Assembly: GCF_016907275.1 (NCBI RefSeq)
Contig: NZ_JAFBBP010000001.1
Location: forward strand, 558,001 to 622,000
Direction of reading: 5' to 3'
Source: Micromonospora luteifusca
GTDB lineage: Bacteria; Actinomycetota; Actinomycetes; Mycobacteriales; Micromonosporaceae
DNA: 64,000 bases
Below the pieces are notes generated by a model. The model worked only from the letters and a program-made list of their open reading frames with translations, had not been told where the DNA came from and ran no database searches. This document shows, one piece after another, positions 33,714-41,982 of this stretch; within the stretch, counting starts at the first letter, position 1, and each line of letters begins with the position of its first letter. Position numbers and translations under genes: made by a program.

Positions 33714-35237
33714 GTGAACAGGGCGCGTTTGACCCTGGACCCACGTCGACGCGTGGCACCGGTACCACGCCGGCTCTTCGGCTCGTTCGTGGAGCATCTG
33801 GGTCGCTGTGTCTACGGAGGCATCTACGAGCCGGGACACCCGACGGCCGACGCGGACGGCTTCCGCGCCGACGTCCTCGCGCTGGTCCGCGAGTTGGGCG
33901 TCACCACGGTCCGCTATCCGGGCGGCAACTTCGTCTCCTCCTACCGGTGGGAGGACGGCGTCGGCCCGGTCGACCAACGACCGGCCCGACTCGACCTCGC
34001 CTGGCACAGCCTGGAGACCAACGCGTTCGGGCTCGACGAGTTCATGCGCTGGCTCGGCAAGGCGGACGTCGAGCCGATCATGGCGGTCAACCTCGGCACC
34101 CGTGGCACCGCCGAGGCGGTGGACCTTCTTGAGTACGCCAATCACCGCGGTGGGAGTCACTTCGCCGACCAGCGCCGGGACAATGGCACGCCCGACCCGT
34201 ACGGGATCCGGCTGTGGTGCCTCGGCAACGAGATGGACGGCCCGTGGCAGGTCGGTGCGCGGACCGCAACCGAGTATGGGCGCCTCGCCGCGCAGACCGC
34301 GAAGGCCATGCGCCGATTCGATCCTGACCTCGAACTCATCGCCTGCGGCTCGTCGCACTACGGCATGCCCACGTTCGGCACCTGGGAACGCGACGTGCTC
34401 ACCGAGGCGTACGACGACGTCGACCTGATCTCGCTGCACGCCTACTATCAACCGGTCGACGACGACCTGCCCAGCTTCCTCGCCTCTGCCGAGGACATGG
34501 ACAGGTACATCGACTCCGTCACCGCCATCGCCGACTCCGTCGGGGCGATCCGCAAGTCGACCAAGAAGATCATGATCGCGTTCGACGAGTGGAACGTCTG
34601 GTACCAGTCCGCCGCACCATCCAAGCCGCCGAGTGGTGAGGACTGGCCGGTCGCGCCGCCACTGCTGGAGGATCACTACAGCGTGGCCGACGCCGTCGTC
34701 GTCGGCGGCCTGCTCATCAGCCTGCTCCGGCACAGCGACCGGGTGACCGCGGCGTGCCAGGCCCAACTGGTCAACGTCATCGCACCGATCATGACCGAAC
34801 CAGGGGGCTCGGCCTGGCGCCAGACCATCTTCCACCCCTTCGCCCGCACCGCCCAGCACGCCCGGGGAGCCGTGCTCGACGTGCTCCGCGACGGCAGCAC
34901 GACGACCACCGACCGCTACGGCGAGGTCGACGCCGTCGACGCGGTCTCCACCTGGGACGAGAGCACCGGCGAGATGACCGTGTTCCTCGTCAACCGCGTC
35001 ACCGACACCCCTGCCGAGGTGACCGTCGACGTCAGCGGCGTCCAGGTGACCGGGATCATCGAGTGCGTCACGGTCGGCGGCACCGACCTTGATGCCCGGA
35101 ACACGCCGGACGGCCCGGACCACGCCGCCCCGCGCGCGAACGGCACGGTGCAACAGGCCGGTGCCGGTGTCCAGCTGACGCTTCCACCCGCGTCCTGGAG
35201 CATGCTGCGGTTGCGGGCCACGGAAGTGACCCCGTGA
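33714..35237 (+). CDS. GH51 alpha-L-arabinofuranosidase
   Basis: A 507-residue GH51 enzyme with no signal peptide, acting inside the cell to release L-arabinose from arabino-oligosaccharides. The N-terminus (LFGSFVEHLGRCVYGGIYEPGHP) and RYPGGNFVSSYRWEDGVGP are strong family blocks. The acid/base is E173 in WCLGNEMDGPW and the nucleophile E292 in IAFDEWNVWY. A C-terminal beta domain completes the enzyme (FHPFARTAQHARG onward). GTG 33714 is the best start, although its ribosome binding site is weak. Stop is followed by a strong terminator. Confidence 0.95.
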   Translation: MNRARLTLDPRRRVAPVPRRLFGSFVEHLGRCVYGGIYEPGHPTADADGFRADVLALVRELGVTTVRYPGGNFVSSYRWEDGVGPVDQRPARLDLAWHSLETNAFGLDEFMRWLGKADVEPIMAVNLGTRGTAEAVDLLEYANHRGGSHFADQRRDNGTPDPYGIRLWCLGNEMDGPWQVGARTATEYGRLAAQTAKAMRRFDPDLELIACGSSHYGMPTFGTWERDVLTEAYDDVDLISLHAYYQPVDDDLPSFLASAEDMDRYIDSVTAIADSVGAIRKSTKKIMIAFDEWNVWYQSAAPSKPPSGEDWPVAPPLLEDHYSVADAVVVGGLLISLLRHSDRVTAACQAQLVNVIAPIMTEPGGSAWRQTIFHPFARTAQHARGAVLDVLRDGSTTTTDRYGEVDAVDAVSTWDESTGEMTVFLVNRVTDTPAEVTVDVSGVQVTGIIECVTVGGTDLDARNTPDGPDHAAPRANGTVQQAGAGVQLTLPPASWSMLRLRATEVTP

Positions 35238-35260
35238 TCGGCTGACCATCGGCCGACGCG

Positions 35261-35306
35261 CCCCGGCCGCCCACTCCTGGTTGTCACCAGGGGTGGGCGG
35301 CCGGGG
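35261..35306. terminator. Very strong bidirectional terminator hairpin
   Basis: A 21-bp stem (35261-35281 pairing with 35286-35306, one G-T pair) closed by a 4-nt loop lies 23 bp after the GH51 stop and 33 bp from the stop of the convergent esterase. It should insulate the two genes. Confidence 0.75.
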
Positions 35307-35339
35307 GTTCCGCAGCGTGCCCAGGGGTCAGGCCTGGGT

Positions 35340-36914
35340 TTACCGGGTGGCGACCGGAGCGCTCTGGGATTCGTTGAAGAGCTTGTCACCCTGGTAGTGG
35401 GCGACGATCGGACCGTCCAGCTCACCGTGCACGGTCTTGTTCAGCCGGGCGACACCGTTGTGCACCGGGGCCGACCCGAGGTGCGTGTCGCCGGCATAGA
35501 AGTCGACCTTGCCGGAGGGTGCGGCGGTGGTGGTGCTGACGGCACCGACCGTCGCGGTGGCGGTGACCTTGATGTTGTGCGTGGCGCCGGCGGGCGTCGT
35601 CGTGACGTCGAGTCCGGTGGTGGTGGAGCGGAACGTCAGGGTCCGCAGGTAGTGGTCCAGCAGGGGGCGCCAGACGTGCCAGGTGTGCACGCCGGGCACG
35701 TTGTACTCGTCCAGTTCGACCCCGGCGGCCCGCAGGGCGGCCGCGTTGCGCTGCGAGTTCTCGGCGATGTTGCCCAGGCGGTCCTGGAGCCCGGTGCCGA
35801 TCATGATGCCGCCGGCCACCGCCTTCATGCTGTCGACCTGCGCCGGGGTGGCGGCCGGTCCGCCCGCGCTCCAGGCGGCGTGGTAGCCGAACAGGTCGGT
35901 GTGGTCGTACATGAGGGTGTATGCGCGGCTGCCACCGGCGGAGAAGCCCGCGAACGCGCGGTCCTGCGGACGGGTGGCGACGTGGTAGTTCTGCTCGACG
36001 AACGGGAAGATGTTGTTCCGCAGTTCGTTGACGTAACCCTCGTTGCCGCCGGGCAGGCCGTTGAAGTCGGTGGACACGATCACCATCGGCTCCACGGCAC
36101 GATCCTCGATCGCGTTCTCCAGGATGAGGTGGGCCATGCCCTGCATCGTCCAGGCCGTCGAGTGGTCACCGCTGCCGTGGCTCAGGTAGAGCGTCGGGTA
36201 CGGCGTGGCCCGGTTGGGGTCGTAGCCGTGCGGCAGGTAGACGACGATGTCGTGCACGCCCGGAGGGTTGGTCGACAGCGGCGAGGTGTACCGCCGGGAC
36301 TCCAACTTGCCGATCTTGGCGACCGGCGCCTGGTAGCCGGTGTCGTACGTCGGGAACTTCTTGCTCTCCGGGACGTAGATCGTGCTGCGCACCGCGCCGG
36401 GCGCTCCCGGGTACTGCGGCTGGATCTGCCACTGGTTGGCGGGGTCATCGTGCAGGGTGCAGCCGGTGGCGAGCTCGTTGGTGCAGTCGTGGGTGAACGC
36501 GTAGCGGAAGGTGCCCGCGGGCAGCGGCGTGGTGAACGTCCACACGCCATCGGGGCCCTTCTGCATGGCCTGGATGTGCCACGGGGTGGCCGCGACGTCG
36601 CCGGGCTGCCACTCGGCGGGTGGCCGTGCGTCGCCACAATCCTGGCAGGAGATGTTCTCCGGTCGGGAGTAGAACCAGTCGCCGTAGATGTGGACCTGCT
36701 GGACGTCCGCGGGCGCCCGGTACCTGAAGGTGACCGCGTACCCGGTTGGTGCCTTGTCGGTGCGGGTGACGGTCGGGCCCAGCGGCGCGGGCGGCGCGGC
36801 CGACGCCGCGGGGACGGCGACCGTGCCGGCCGCGACGGTGACGGCGGCGAGCAGTGCGAGCATCAGCCGACGCCTCGGCGCCGGCGTCAGGGGACGGGGG
36901 ATTGCGACGGGCAT
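35340..36914 (-). CDS. Secreted CE1-like esterase with C-terminal Ig-like domain
   Basis: A 524-residue exported esterase. The signal peptide (RRRLMLALLAAVTVAAGTV, cleavage near ASAAPP) is followed by an early-set domain (residues about 45-175) with four cysteines that probably pair. The alpha/beta-hydrolase part has the nucleophile S325 in GFSAGG, D378 in GTGLQDRLG and H410 in PGVHTWHVW, a complete triad. Residues about 435-524 look like an Ig-like bacterial domain (PSGKVDFYAGDTHLGSAPV). It resembles feruloyl or acetyl-xylan esterases (CE1). A LacI-type site upstream of the start links it to the same regulon. Start ATG 36914. Confidence 0.88.
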   Translation of the reverse strand: MPVAIPRPLTPAPRRRLMLALLAAVTVAAGTVAVPAASAAPPAPLGPTVTRTDKAPTGYAVTFRYRAPADVQQVHIYGDWFYSRPENISCQDCGDARPPAEWQPGDVAATPWHIQAMQKGPDGVWTFTTPLPAGTFRYAFTHDCTNELATGCTLHDDPANQWQIQPQYPGAPGAVRSTIYVPESKKFPTYDTGYQAPVAKIGKLESRRYTSPLSTNPPGVHDIVVYLPHGYDPNRATPYPTLYLSHGSGDHSTAWTMQGMAHLILENAIEDRAVEPMVIVSTDFNGLPGGNEGYVNELRNNIFPFVEQNYHVATRPQDRAFAGFSAGGSRAYTLMYDHTDLFGYHAAWSAGGPAATPAQVDSMKAVAGGIMIGTGLQDRLGNIAENSQRNAAALRAAGVELDEYNVPGVHTWHVWRPLLDHYLRTLTFRSTTTGLDVTTTPAGATHNIKVTATATVGAVSTTTAAPSGKVDFYAGDTHLGSAPVHNGVARLNKTVHGELDGPIVAHYQGDKLFNESQSAPVATR

Positions 36915-37013
36915 GTACCTGCTCCCTCTTCGGCGTGGTCAGGCCGCAGCAGCGGGCCAACCGACAATTCGATGGTGAGGCGAACGAAATACCAGTACCG
37001 AGCGATGCCGCGA

Positions 37014-37027
37014 TGTGAGCGTTAACA
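37014..37027. promoter_or_regulatory. LacI-type operator candidate upstream of second esterase
   Basis: TGTGAGCGTTAACA (37014-37027) is an imperfect LacI-type palindrome (10 of 14 positions symmetric). Its GAGCGTTAACA part is identical to 30658-30668 upstream of lacI. It lies about 100 bp upstream of the esterase start on the minus strand, suitable for repression. Confidence 0.55.
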
Positions 37028-37173
37028 TCGCTCCCCATCGAAAATACAATCATCCATTACGGACGGTCAAGACTGGACGGGGCATTTATTTAGACGGATT
37101 GCATAGGCATTAATTAGGGCAGCATTCAGCGGCGCGCCCGAATCGAAGGCGCGCAAATACAGCTCGAACCTTC

Positions 37174-37208
37174 CTGGTCGCGACCGTGCGTAGACCGGTC
37201 GCGACCAG
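37174..37208 (-). terminator. Terminator hairpin of the coupled catabolic operon
   Basis: A perfect 13-bp stem (CTGGTCGCGACCG at 37174-37186, CGGTCGCGACCAG at 37196-37208) with a 9-nt loop lies 31 bp downstream of the aldehyde dehydrogenase stop on the minus strand. Confidence 0.65.
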
Positions 37209-37239
37209 AAAGGCCAGGCGTATGTGACCTACCGACGCG

Positions 37240-38757
37240 CTATGCCACCCCTGATTCCAATTTTCCGTCAACTCGCCGGGGAATGGTTTTGTACTCGTCC
37301 CGTAGTTCCTCGGGAAGGACCCAAACCGGCGCGTCCTGCCACGCCAGCGGGCGAAGGAACCGCCGGATCGACGTGGCGCCCACCGAGGTGTGCACCGCGT
37401 TGGTCGACGGCCAGGGCCCACCGTGGTGCTGGGCCCACGACACGCGGACACCCGTGGGGTAGCCGTCGAAGACGATGCGACCCGAGCGGGCGGCGAGCAC
37501 GTCGACCAACCGGCGTACGACACCGGCGTCATCGGCCGGTCCGCGATGGATGGAACCGGTCAGCGACGGTGCGACGGTCGCCAACACGGCGTCGAGTTCG
37601 GCGACGTCGTCATACCGGACCACGACCATGAGCGGCCCGAAGCACTCGTCGGCGATCTCGGTGGTCAGGCCGGACAGACCGACCTCCAGCAGCATCGGCG
37701 CCACGGTGAAGCCCGCGCCGGGCTCGACCTGGGGCCGCGCGGAGACATGAGCGCCGGCCCGCTCGAACGCCGCAGCCTGATCCTCGTACGCGTCACGGAT
37801 GCGCTCGTTGAGCAGGACCGCACCGCCGGCGGCGGCGACCCTCCCCCGCAGCGCGTCGACCAGGTCGTCAGCGCCCGGGTCCGACGGGAGGAACGCCAGC
37901 CCCGGCTTGGTGCACAGTTGACCGCCCGAGCCGGTGAAGGAGGCGAACAGCCCCTCGGCGATCTGGTCACCCCGGTCGGCTGCCGCACCGGGCAGGACGA
38001 CGATCGGGTTCACGCTGCTCAGCTCGGCGTACAGGGGAATGGGATCAGGGCGTTCGTCGATGGCCGCCTGGATGGCGCGGGCGGCACCGAGGGAGCCGGT
38101 CAGAGCGGCCGCGCGGATCGCGGGGTGGCGCACCAGCGAACGGCCCGCCTCCTCCCCGTACACGGTCGCGATCACACCATCGGGTCCGCCCAGGTCACGG
38201 ATGGCCGACTCGATCGCCTCGGCGGAGGCGTGCGAGGTCAGCGGGTGGGACGGGTGGGCCTTCAGGACCGTGGGGCAACCCGCGGCGAGCGCGGCGGCGG
38301 TGTCGCCCCCGGCGACCGAGAAGGCGAACGGGAAGTTGCTCGCCCCGAAGACCGCGACCGGCCCGAGAGGTACGAGCATCCGCCGCAGGTCCGGGCCGCG
38401 CCCGAGCGGTGTGTCGGCGGCGTGGTCGATGGCCGCCTCGACGTACCCTCCGTCGCGCAGGACGTCGCCGAACATCCGGAACTGGACCGCCGCCCGCGTG
38501 AGCTCCCCGTCGAGTCGCGCGTGACTCAGCCCGGTCTCCGCCTCCGCGGCCGCGACCAGGTCCACGCGACGGGACTCCAGGGACGCCGCGATCGCGTCCA
38601 GCAGGTCGGCTCTGCCGAGTCGCCCCTGGCCGGACAGCCACTGCGCCGCTCGGGACGCTTGGCCGGCAATCGCCTCCAGCTGAGACTCGTCCGTCTCGGT
38701 GAGATCCGTCGCGCGACTGCGACCGTCGCGCGGATCGACCGTGTTCACCACGTTCAC
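37240..38757 (-). CDS. NADP-type aldehyde dehydrogenase, probable 2-oxoglutarate semialdehyde dehydrogenase
   Basis: A 505-residue ALDH-superfamily enzyme. It keeps the catalytic cysteine C282 (SGGQLCTKPGLAF), E245 (PLYAELSSVNP) and N141 (FGASNFPFAFS). The wording SNFPFAFSVAGGDTAAALAAG and YAELSSVNP are typical of the branch that oxidises alpha-ketoglutaric semialdehyde to 2-oxoglutarate, the last step of oxidative pentose and hexarate pathways. The GTG at 38757 overlaps the FAH gene stop as GTGA, so it is coupled. It is the final gene of the six-gene operon. Confidence 0.9.
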   Translation of the reverse strand: MNVVNTVDPRDGRSRATDLTETDESQLEAIAGQASRAAQWLSGQGRLGRADLLDAIAASLESRRVDLVAAAEAETGLSHARLDGELTRAAVQFRMFGDVLRDGGYVEAAIDHAADTPLGRGPDLRRMLVPLGPVAVFGASNFPFAFSVAGGDTAAALAAGCPTVLKAHPSHPLTSHASAEAIESAIRDLGGPDGVIATVYGEEAGRSLVRHPAIRAAALTGSLGAARAIQAAIDERPDPIPLYAELSSVNPIVVLPGAAADRGDQIAEGLFASFTGSGGQLCTKPGLAFLPSDPGADDLVDALRGRVAAAGGAVLLNERIRDAYEDQAAAFERAGAHVSARPQVEPGAGFTVAPMLLEVGLSGLTTEIADECFGPLMVVVRYDDVAELDAVLATVAPSLTGSIHRGPADDAGVVRRLVDVLAARSGRIVFDGYPTGVRVSWAQHHGGPWPSTNAVHTSVGATSIRRFLRPLAWQDAPVWVLPEELRDEYKTIPRRVDGKLESGVA

Positions 38758-39965
38758 AGCAGTTCTCTCCTCGCCAGATTGCTCATCAGATCGCGGACGC
38801 CGAACTGCCAAGGCTCGCACTCCTCGGCGTGCCGCACACGATTGACCAGGGTGCCGAGCGCCGGGCAGCTGATCCGTACCACGTCGTCGACCTTGTGGGT
38901 GAAGCCCTCACCGGGGCGGTCGCGGTCCTGAATGGGGGCGAACATCGTGCCGAGCATCAGGGCGGCGCCGTCGGGATAGTAGTGGTGTGGGCCGATCAGC
39001 TGCCGCACCAACGCCTCCGGCTCACGCGACATCTGGGTCATCTCCGAGACCGCCTCCAGTCGGAAGCCGTCCACGCCGTGGACCTCCAGACCCACTTCCA
39101 ACTCGCGCACCTGCTCCAGGCCGAACCGCTCGTCGAACAGCCTGATCAGCGGGCCGAGGGCACACGAGGCGTTGTTGTCCTTCGCCAGGGGAAGCAGGAG
39201 CGCCGAGCGGCCCTCGACATCGCGCAGGTTCACGTCGTTGCCGAGGGTGGCGCCGACGACCCGACCGCTGGACTGGACGATGAGCACGACCTCGGGCTCC
39301 GGGTTGTTCCAGGTCGACGCGGCAAGCACACCGACCGGAACGGCGGTGCCGACGGCCGAGAGGATCTGCCCCTTGGTGAAGATCTCCGCGTCCGGCCCGA
39401 TGCCCACCTCCAGGTACTGACTCCACATGCCCTCGGCGACCAGCAGATCCTTGAGCTTCTCCGCCTCCGCGGAGCCCGGAGCCAGGCTGTGCAGATCCGC
39501 ACCGATGTCGGCGAGCATCCGACGGCGGAGGTCCGCCGCGAGCGCCAGGTCTCCCCGGGCCCGTTCCTCGATGACGCGTTCGATCAACGAGACGGGGAAG
39601 GTCACCCCGGCGGCCTTGAGCGCCTGAAGGTCGACCGGGGCGAGCAACCAGGGCCGGTTGTGGTCGCGGTTCGTGGCACCCGTGTTGGCCAGTATCTCCC
39701 CGAATCCGCCCACCCGCGGCCCGTCGAGCCCGGCCACCGTGGCGGCGGGATCGGGTAGCTCGCAGATGTCCCGGACGGTCGGGAACCGGTGGCTGATGTC
39801 GATGACCTCGCCGCCTCGGACGGCCACGGGTGCGGGGCCGTCGACGGACGGGTCCCAGATCCGGCCGATGAGGACGCTGTGCTCGGCGTCGTCCGGCAGC
39901 GCCTCGGCACCGGTCCCGAACCAGTCCGCGTCGGCGGTTAGCCCGCGGGGCTGTGGCACCGTCAT
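38754..39965 (-). CDS. Fumarylacetoacetate-hydrolase-family enzyme, probable 2-keto-3-deoxy-sugar-acid dehydratase/hydrolase
   Basis: A 403-residue protein with the FAH catalytic domain in its C-terminal half (ATLGNDVNLRDVEGRSALL, ALGPLIRLFDERFG, GAALMLGTMFAPIQDR, DDVVRISCPALGTLVN). Metal ligands of FAH enzymes are glutamates and aspartates in the EVVLIV/NDVNLRD region. The extended N-terminal domain matches a branch found with oxidative pentose genes, whose members dehydrate 2-keto-3-deoxypentonates to alpha-ketoglutaric semialdehyde or hydrolyse diketo acids. Its place between a dehydratase and a semialdehyde dehydrogenase supports the first role. ATGA overlap with the upstream gene. Confidence 0.82.
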   Translation of the reverse strand: MTVPQPRGLTADADWFGTGAEALPDDAEHSVLIGRIWDPSVDGPAPVAVRGGEVIDISHRFPTVRDICELPDPAATVAGLDGPRVGGFGEILANTGATNRDHNRPWLLAPVDLQALKAAGVTFPVSLIERVIEERARGDLALAADLRRRMLADIGADLHSLAPGSAEAEKLKDLLVAEGMWSQYLEVGIGPDAEIFTKGQILSAVGTAVPVGVLAASTWNNPEPEVVLIVQSSGRVVGATLGNDVNLRDVEGRSALLLPLAKDNNASCALGPLIRLFDERFGLEQVRELEVGLEVHGVDGFRLEAVSEMTQMSREPEALVRQLIGPHHYYPDGAALMLGTMFAPIQDRDRPGEGFTHKVDDVVRISCPALGTLVNRVRHAEECEPWQFGVRDLMSNLARRELL

Positions 39966-41143
39966 GAGCCGCTCTCCAGGTTGAAGAAGGACCGCTCGTC
40001 CCGAGGACGGATGTCGTAGACGGCGTCCCGGAACATCTGGAGCGGATGCGGTGTGAATGGGTGCTGCTCGATCGCGGCGAGATTGAGCTCGATGCCCAGT
40101 CCCACCCCGGTCGGGATGAGCACGTCGCCGTCGTCGGTCAGAACCAGCCGCTCGTTGGTGATCTCGGGACGCCAGGGCACGTCGGTCGCCATGATCTCCA
40201 GATACCGGAAGTTGGGCAGCGTCGCCCCGAGTTGCAGCGTCGCGGCCGTGCTGAGCGGACCACTCGGGTTGTGCGGCGCGAAGCCCACGTAGCTGGTCGC
40301 CGCGAGCGTGGAGATGAAGGCCAGCTCCGCGATCCCGCCGGCGTGCGTCACGTCGGGTTGGACGAAGTCGACCGCCTGACGGGCGAGCGCCGGTGCGAAG
40401 CCCTGCCGGCCGAACCACCGCTCCCCCGCCGCGATCGGCACCGGCGACGAGCGACGGATGTCGACGAGCGCGTCGAGGTTGTCCGGTGGGCACGGCTCCT
40501 CGAACCACACCGGGTCGAACTGGGCAATCTCCTTCGCGACCTTGATCGCGTGCCGGACGTCGAAGCGGCCGTGCCCCTCGATGAACAACTCCACATCGCG
40601 GCCCACCGCGCCGCGAACGGCGTCGATCTGCGCGAGCACCCGGTCCAACTGCTGGGTGGTGATGGTGAGGTCGTAGTTCTCGAACGGGTCCCACTTGAGG
40701 CCCCGGAACCCGGACTGCACGGTCCTGCCCGCGGCGGCCGCGTAGTCCTCCGGCGTGACGGCGCCGGAGAACCAACCATTCGCGTACGCGCGGACCCGGT
40801 CCCGGGTCGCACCACCGAGGAGCCGTGAGACCGGGACGCCGAGCTGCCGCGCCGAGATGTCCCACAGGGCCATCTCCAGCGAGCTCAACGCGGTCATGAT
40901 GACCGGGCCGCCCCGCCAGTACCAGTCCCGCGCGGTCTCGTAGAGGATCTTCGAGATGCTGGTGGGATCCAGGCCCACCACCGCCTCGGCCAGCTCGGCG
41001 ATCGCACCCTGGACGGCGCGTTCCTTGCCCTCCAGGGTGGCCTCGCCGAGCCCGACGATCCCCTCGTCGGTGTGGACGCGCACGATGACGAGGTTCGTGC
41101 GGTAGAAGTCGACGACGAGCGTGTCGACGGAGACGATCTTCAT
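39962..41143 (-). CDS. Enolase-superfamily sugar acid dehydratase
   Basis: A 393-residue mandelate racemase/galactonate dehydratase-like protein. Metal ligands are E189 (with H191 in FIEGHGRFD), E215 (VWFEEPCPP) and E241 (AAGERWFG); H291 in APHNPSGPL is the second catalytic histidine. The first ligand is Glu rather than the usual Asp of DgoD. Such enzymes remove water from aldonic acids to give 2-keto-3-deoxy acids. ATG 41143 is preferred; a TTG at 41155 overlaps the permease stop. Another dehydratase of unrelated fold (IlvD/Edd) lies in the same locus at 21943, so the two may have different stereochemical substrates. Confidence 0.88.
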   Translation of the reverse strand: MKIVSVDTLVVDFYRTNLVIVRVHTDEGIVGLGEATLEGKERAVQGAIAELAEAVVGLDPTSISKILYETARDWYWRGGPVIMTALSSLEMALWDISARQLGVPVSRLLGGATRDRVRAYANGWFSGAVTPEDYAAAAGRTVQSGFRGLKWDPFENYDLTITTQQLDRVLAQIDAVRGAVGRDVELFIEGHGRFDVRHAIKVAKEIAQFDPVWFEEPCPPDNLDALVDIRRSSPVPIAAGERWFGRQGFAPALARQAVDFVQPDVTHAGGIAELAFISTLAATSYVGFAPHNPSGPLSTAATLQLGATLPNFRYLEIMATDVPWRPEITNERLVLTDDGDVLIPTGVGLGIELNLAAIEQHPFTPHPLQMFRDAVYDIRPRDERSFFNLESGS

Positions 41144-41151
41144 GTTTCGAC

Positions 41152-41982
41152 TCAACCCTTCACCGCACCGGCGGTCATGCCGGACACCACGTACTTCTGG
41201 ACCAGCAGGTAGAAGGCGACGGCGGGCAGCGTGAACAGGAAGGCCACGGCCATCACTGTCTGGATCGGCGTGCCCAGCTCACCGATGAAGTTCGCGATGC
41301 CGACGGAGGCAGGCTGCAGGTCCGGATTGAAGATGAACGTCACCGCGAACACGTACTCGTTCCAGGCGTGGAAGAAGGCGATGACCGCGGTCGCCGCGAT
41401 CGACGGCGCGATCAGCGGCACGTTGATGCGGGTCAGGGTGGTGAAGGGCCGGGCGCCGTCGGCACGCGCGGCTTCCTCCAGCTCCTTCGGGATGCCGTCG
41501 ATGGCACCCTTGAGGATCAGCGCGACGATCGGCAGAACGAAGGCGGAGTTCACGAGGATGAGGCCGGTCAGCGAGTCGAGCAGTTCGAAACGGCGGAACA
41601 GCGCGAACAGCGGGACGACCATGAGCGCCTCGGGAAGCATCTGCGTGAACAGCAGCACGACGGTCACCAGGGCCTTGCCCCAGAACGAGAACCGGGACAG
41701 CGCGTAGCCGAGCGGGATGCCCAGGCCGACGGAGAGGACCATCGTGCCGACGGCGATGATCAGGCTGTTGAGCAGCCACCCACCCGCCTTGCCCTCGGCC
41801 AACGCGTCCACGAAGACCCCGAACTGGCCGAGGTCCGGCGTGAGCCGGGGCTTGTCGGCGAAGAGGTCGCTGTTGCTGGACAGCGCGGTGACGAACATCC
41901 AGTACAGCGGGAACACCGCGACGCCCAGTACGACGAGCACGGCGACGATCCGTGCGGTGACACCGAAACGGAAGCGCCTCAT
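41152..41982 (-). CDS. Second carbohydrate ABC transporter permease (MalG type)
   Basis: A 276-residue CUT1 permease with six helices; the first is VAVLVVLGVAVFPLYWMFVT and the EAA loop is PKELEEAARADGARPFTTLTRINVPL (about residues 172-197). It ends in YVVSGMTAGAVKG, the classic MalG C-terminus. It overlaps the preceding permease by ATGA and is followed within a few bases by the enolase-superfamily gene, so import and catabolism are co-expressed. Confidence 0.94.
   Translation of the reverse strand: MRRFRFGVTARIVAVLVVLGVAVFPLYWMFVTALSSNSDLFADKPRLTPDLGQFGVFVDALAEGKAGGWLLNSLIIAVGTMVLSVGLGIPLGYALSRFSFWGKALVTVVLLFTQMLPEALMVVPLFALFRRFELLDSLTGLILVNSAFVLPIVALILKGAIDGIPKELEEAARADGARPFTTLTRINVPLIAPSIAATAVIAFFHAWNEYVFAVTFIFNPDLQPASVGIANFIGELGTPIQTVMAVAFLFTLPAVAFYLLVQKYVVSGMTAGAVKG

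Larger units (their letters stand above)
36915..37239. other. 325-bp intergenic region with LacI-type site, AT-rich segment and terminator
   Basis: Right of the esterase start, 37011-37030 holds the LacI-type operator. The segment 37,030-37,125 is unusually AT-rich for this genome (ATTTATTTAG, GGCATTAATTAGGG). The right part carries the terminator of the coupled catabolic operon (37174-37208). No gene is seen. Confidence 0.55.

Noticed and set aside
33699..35249. 516-codon minus-strand frame opposite the GH51 gene
   Set aside because: GH51 catalytic residues and family blocks on the plus strand decide the case.
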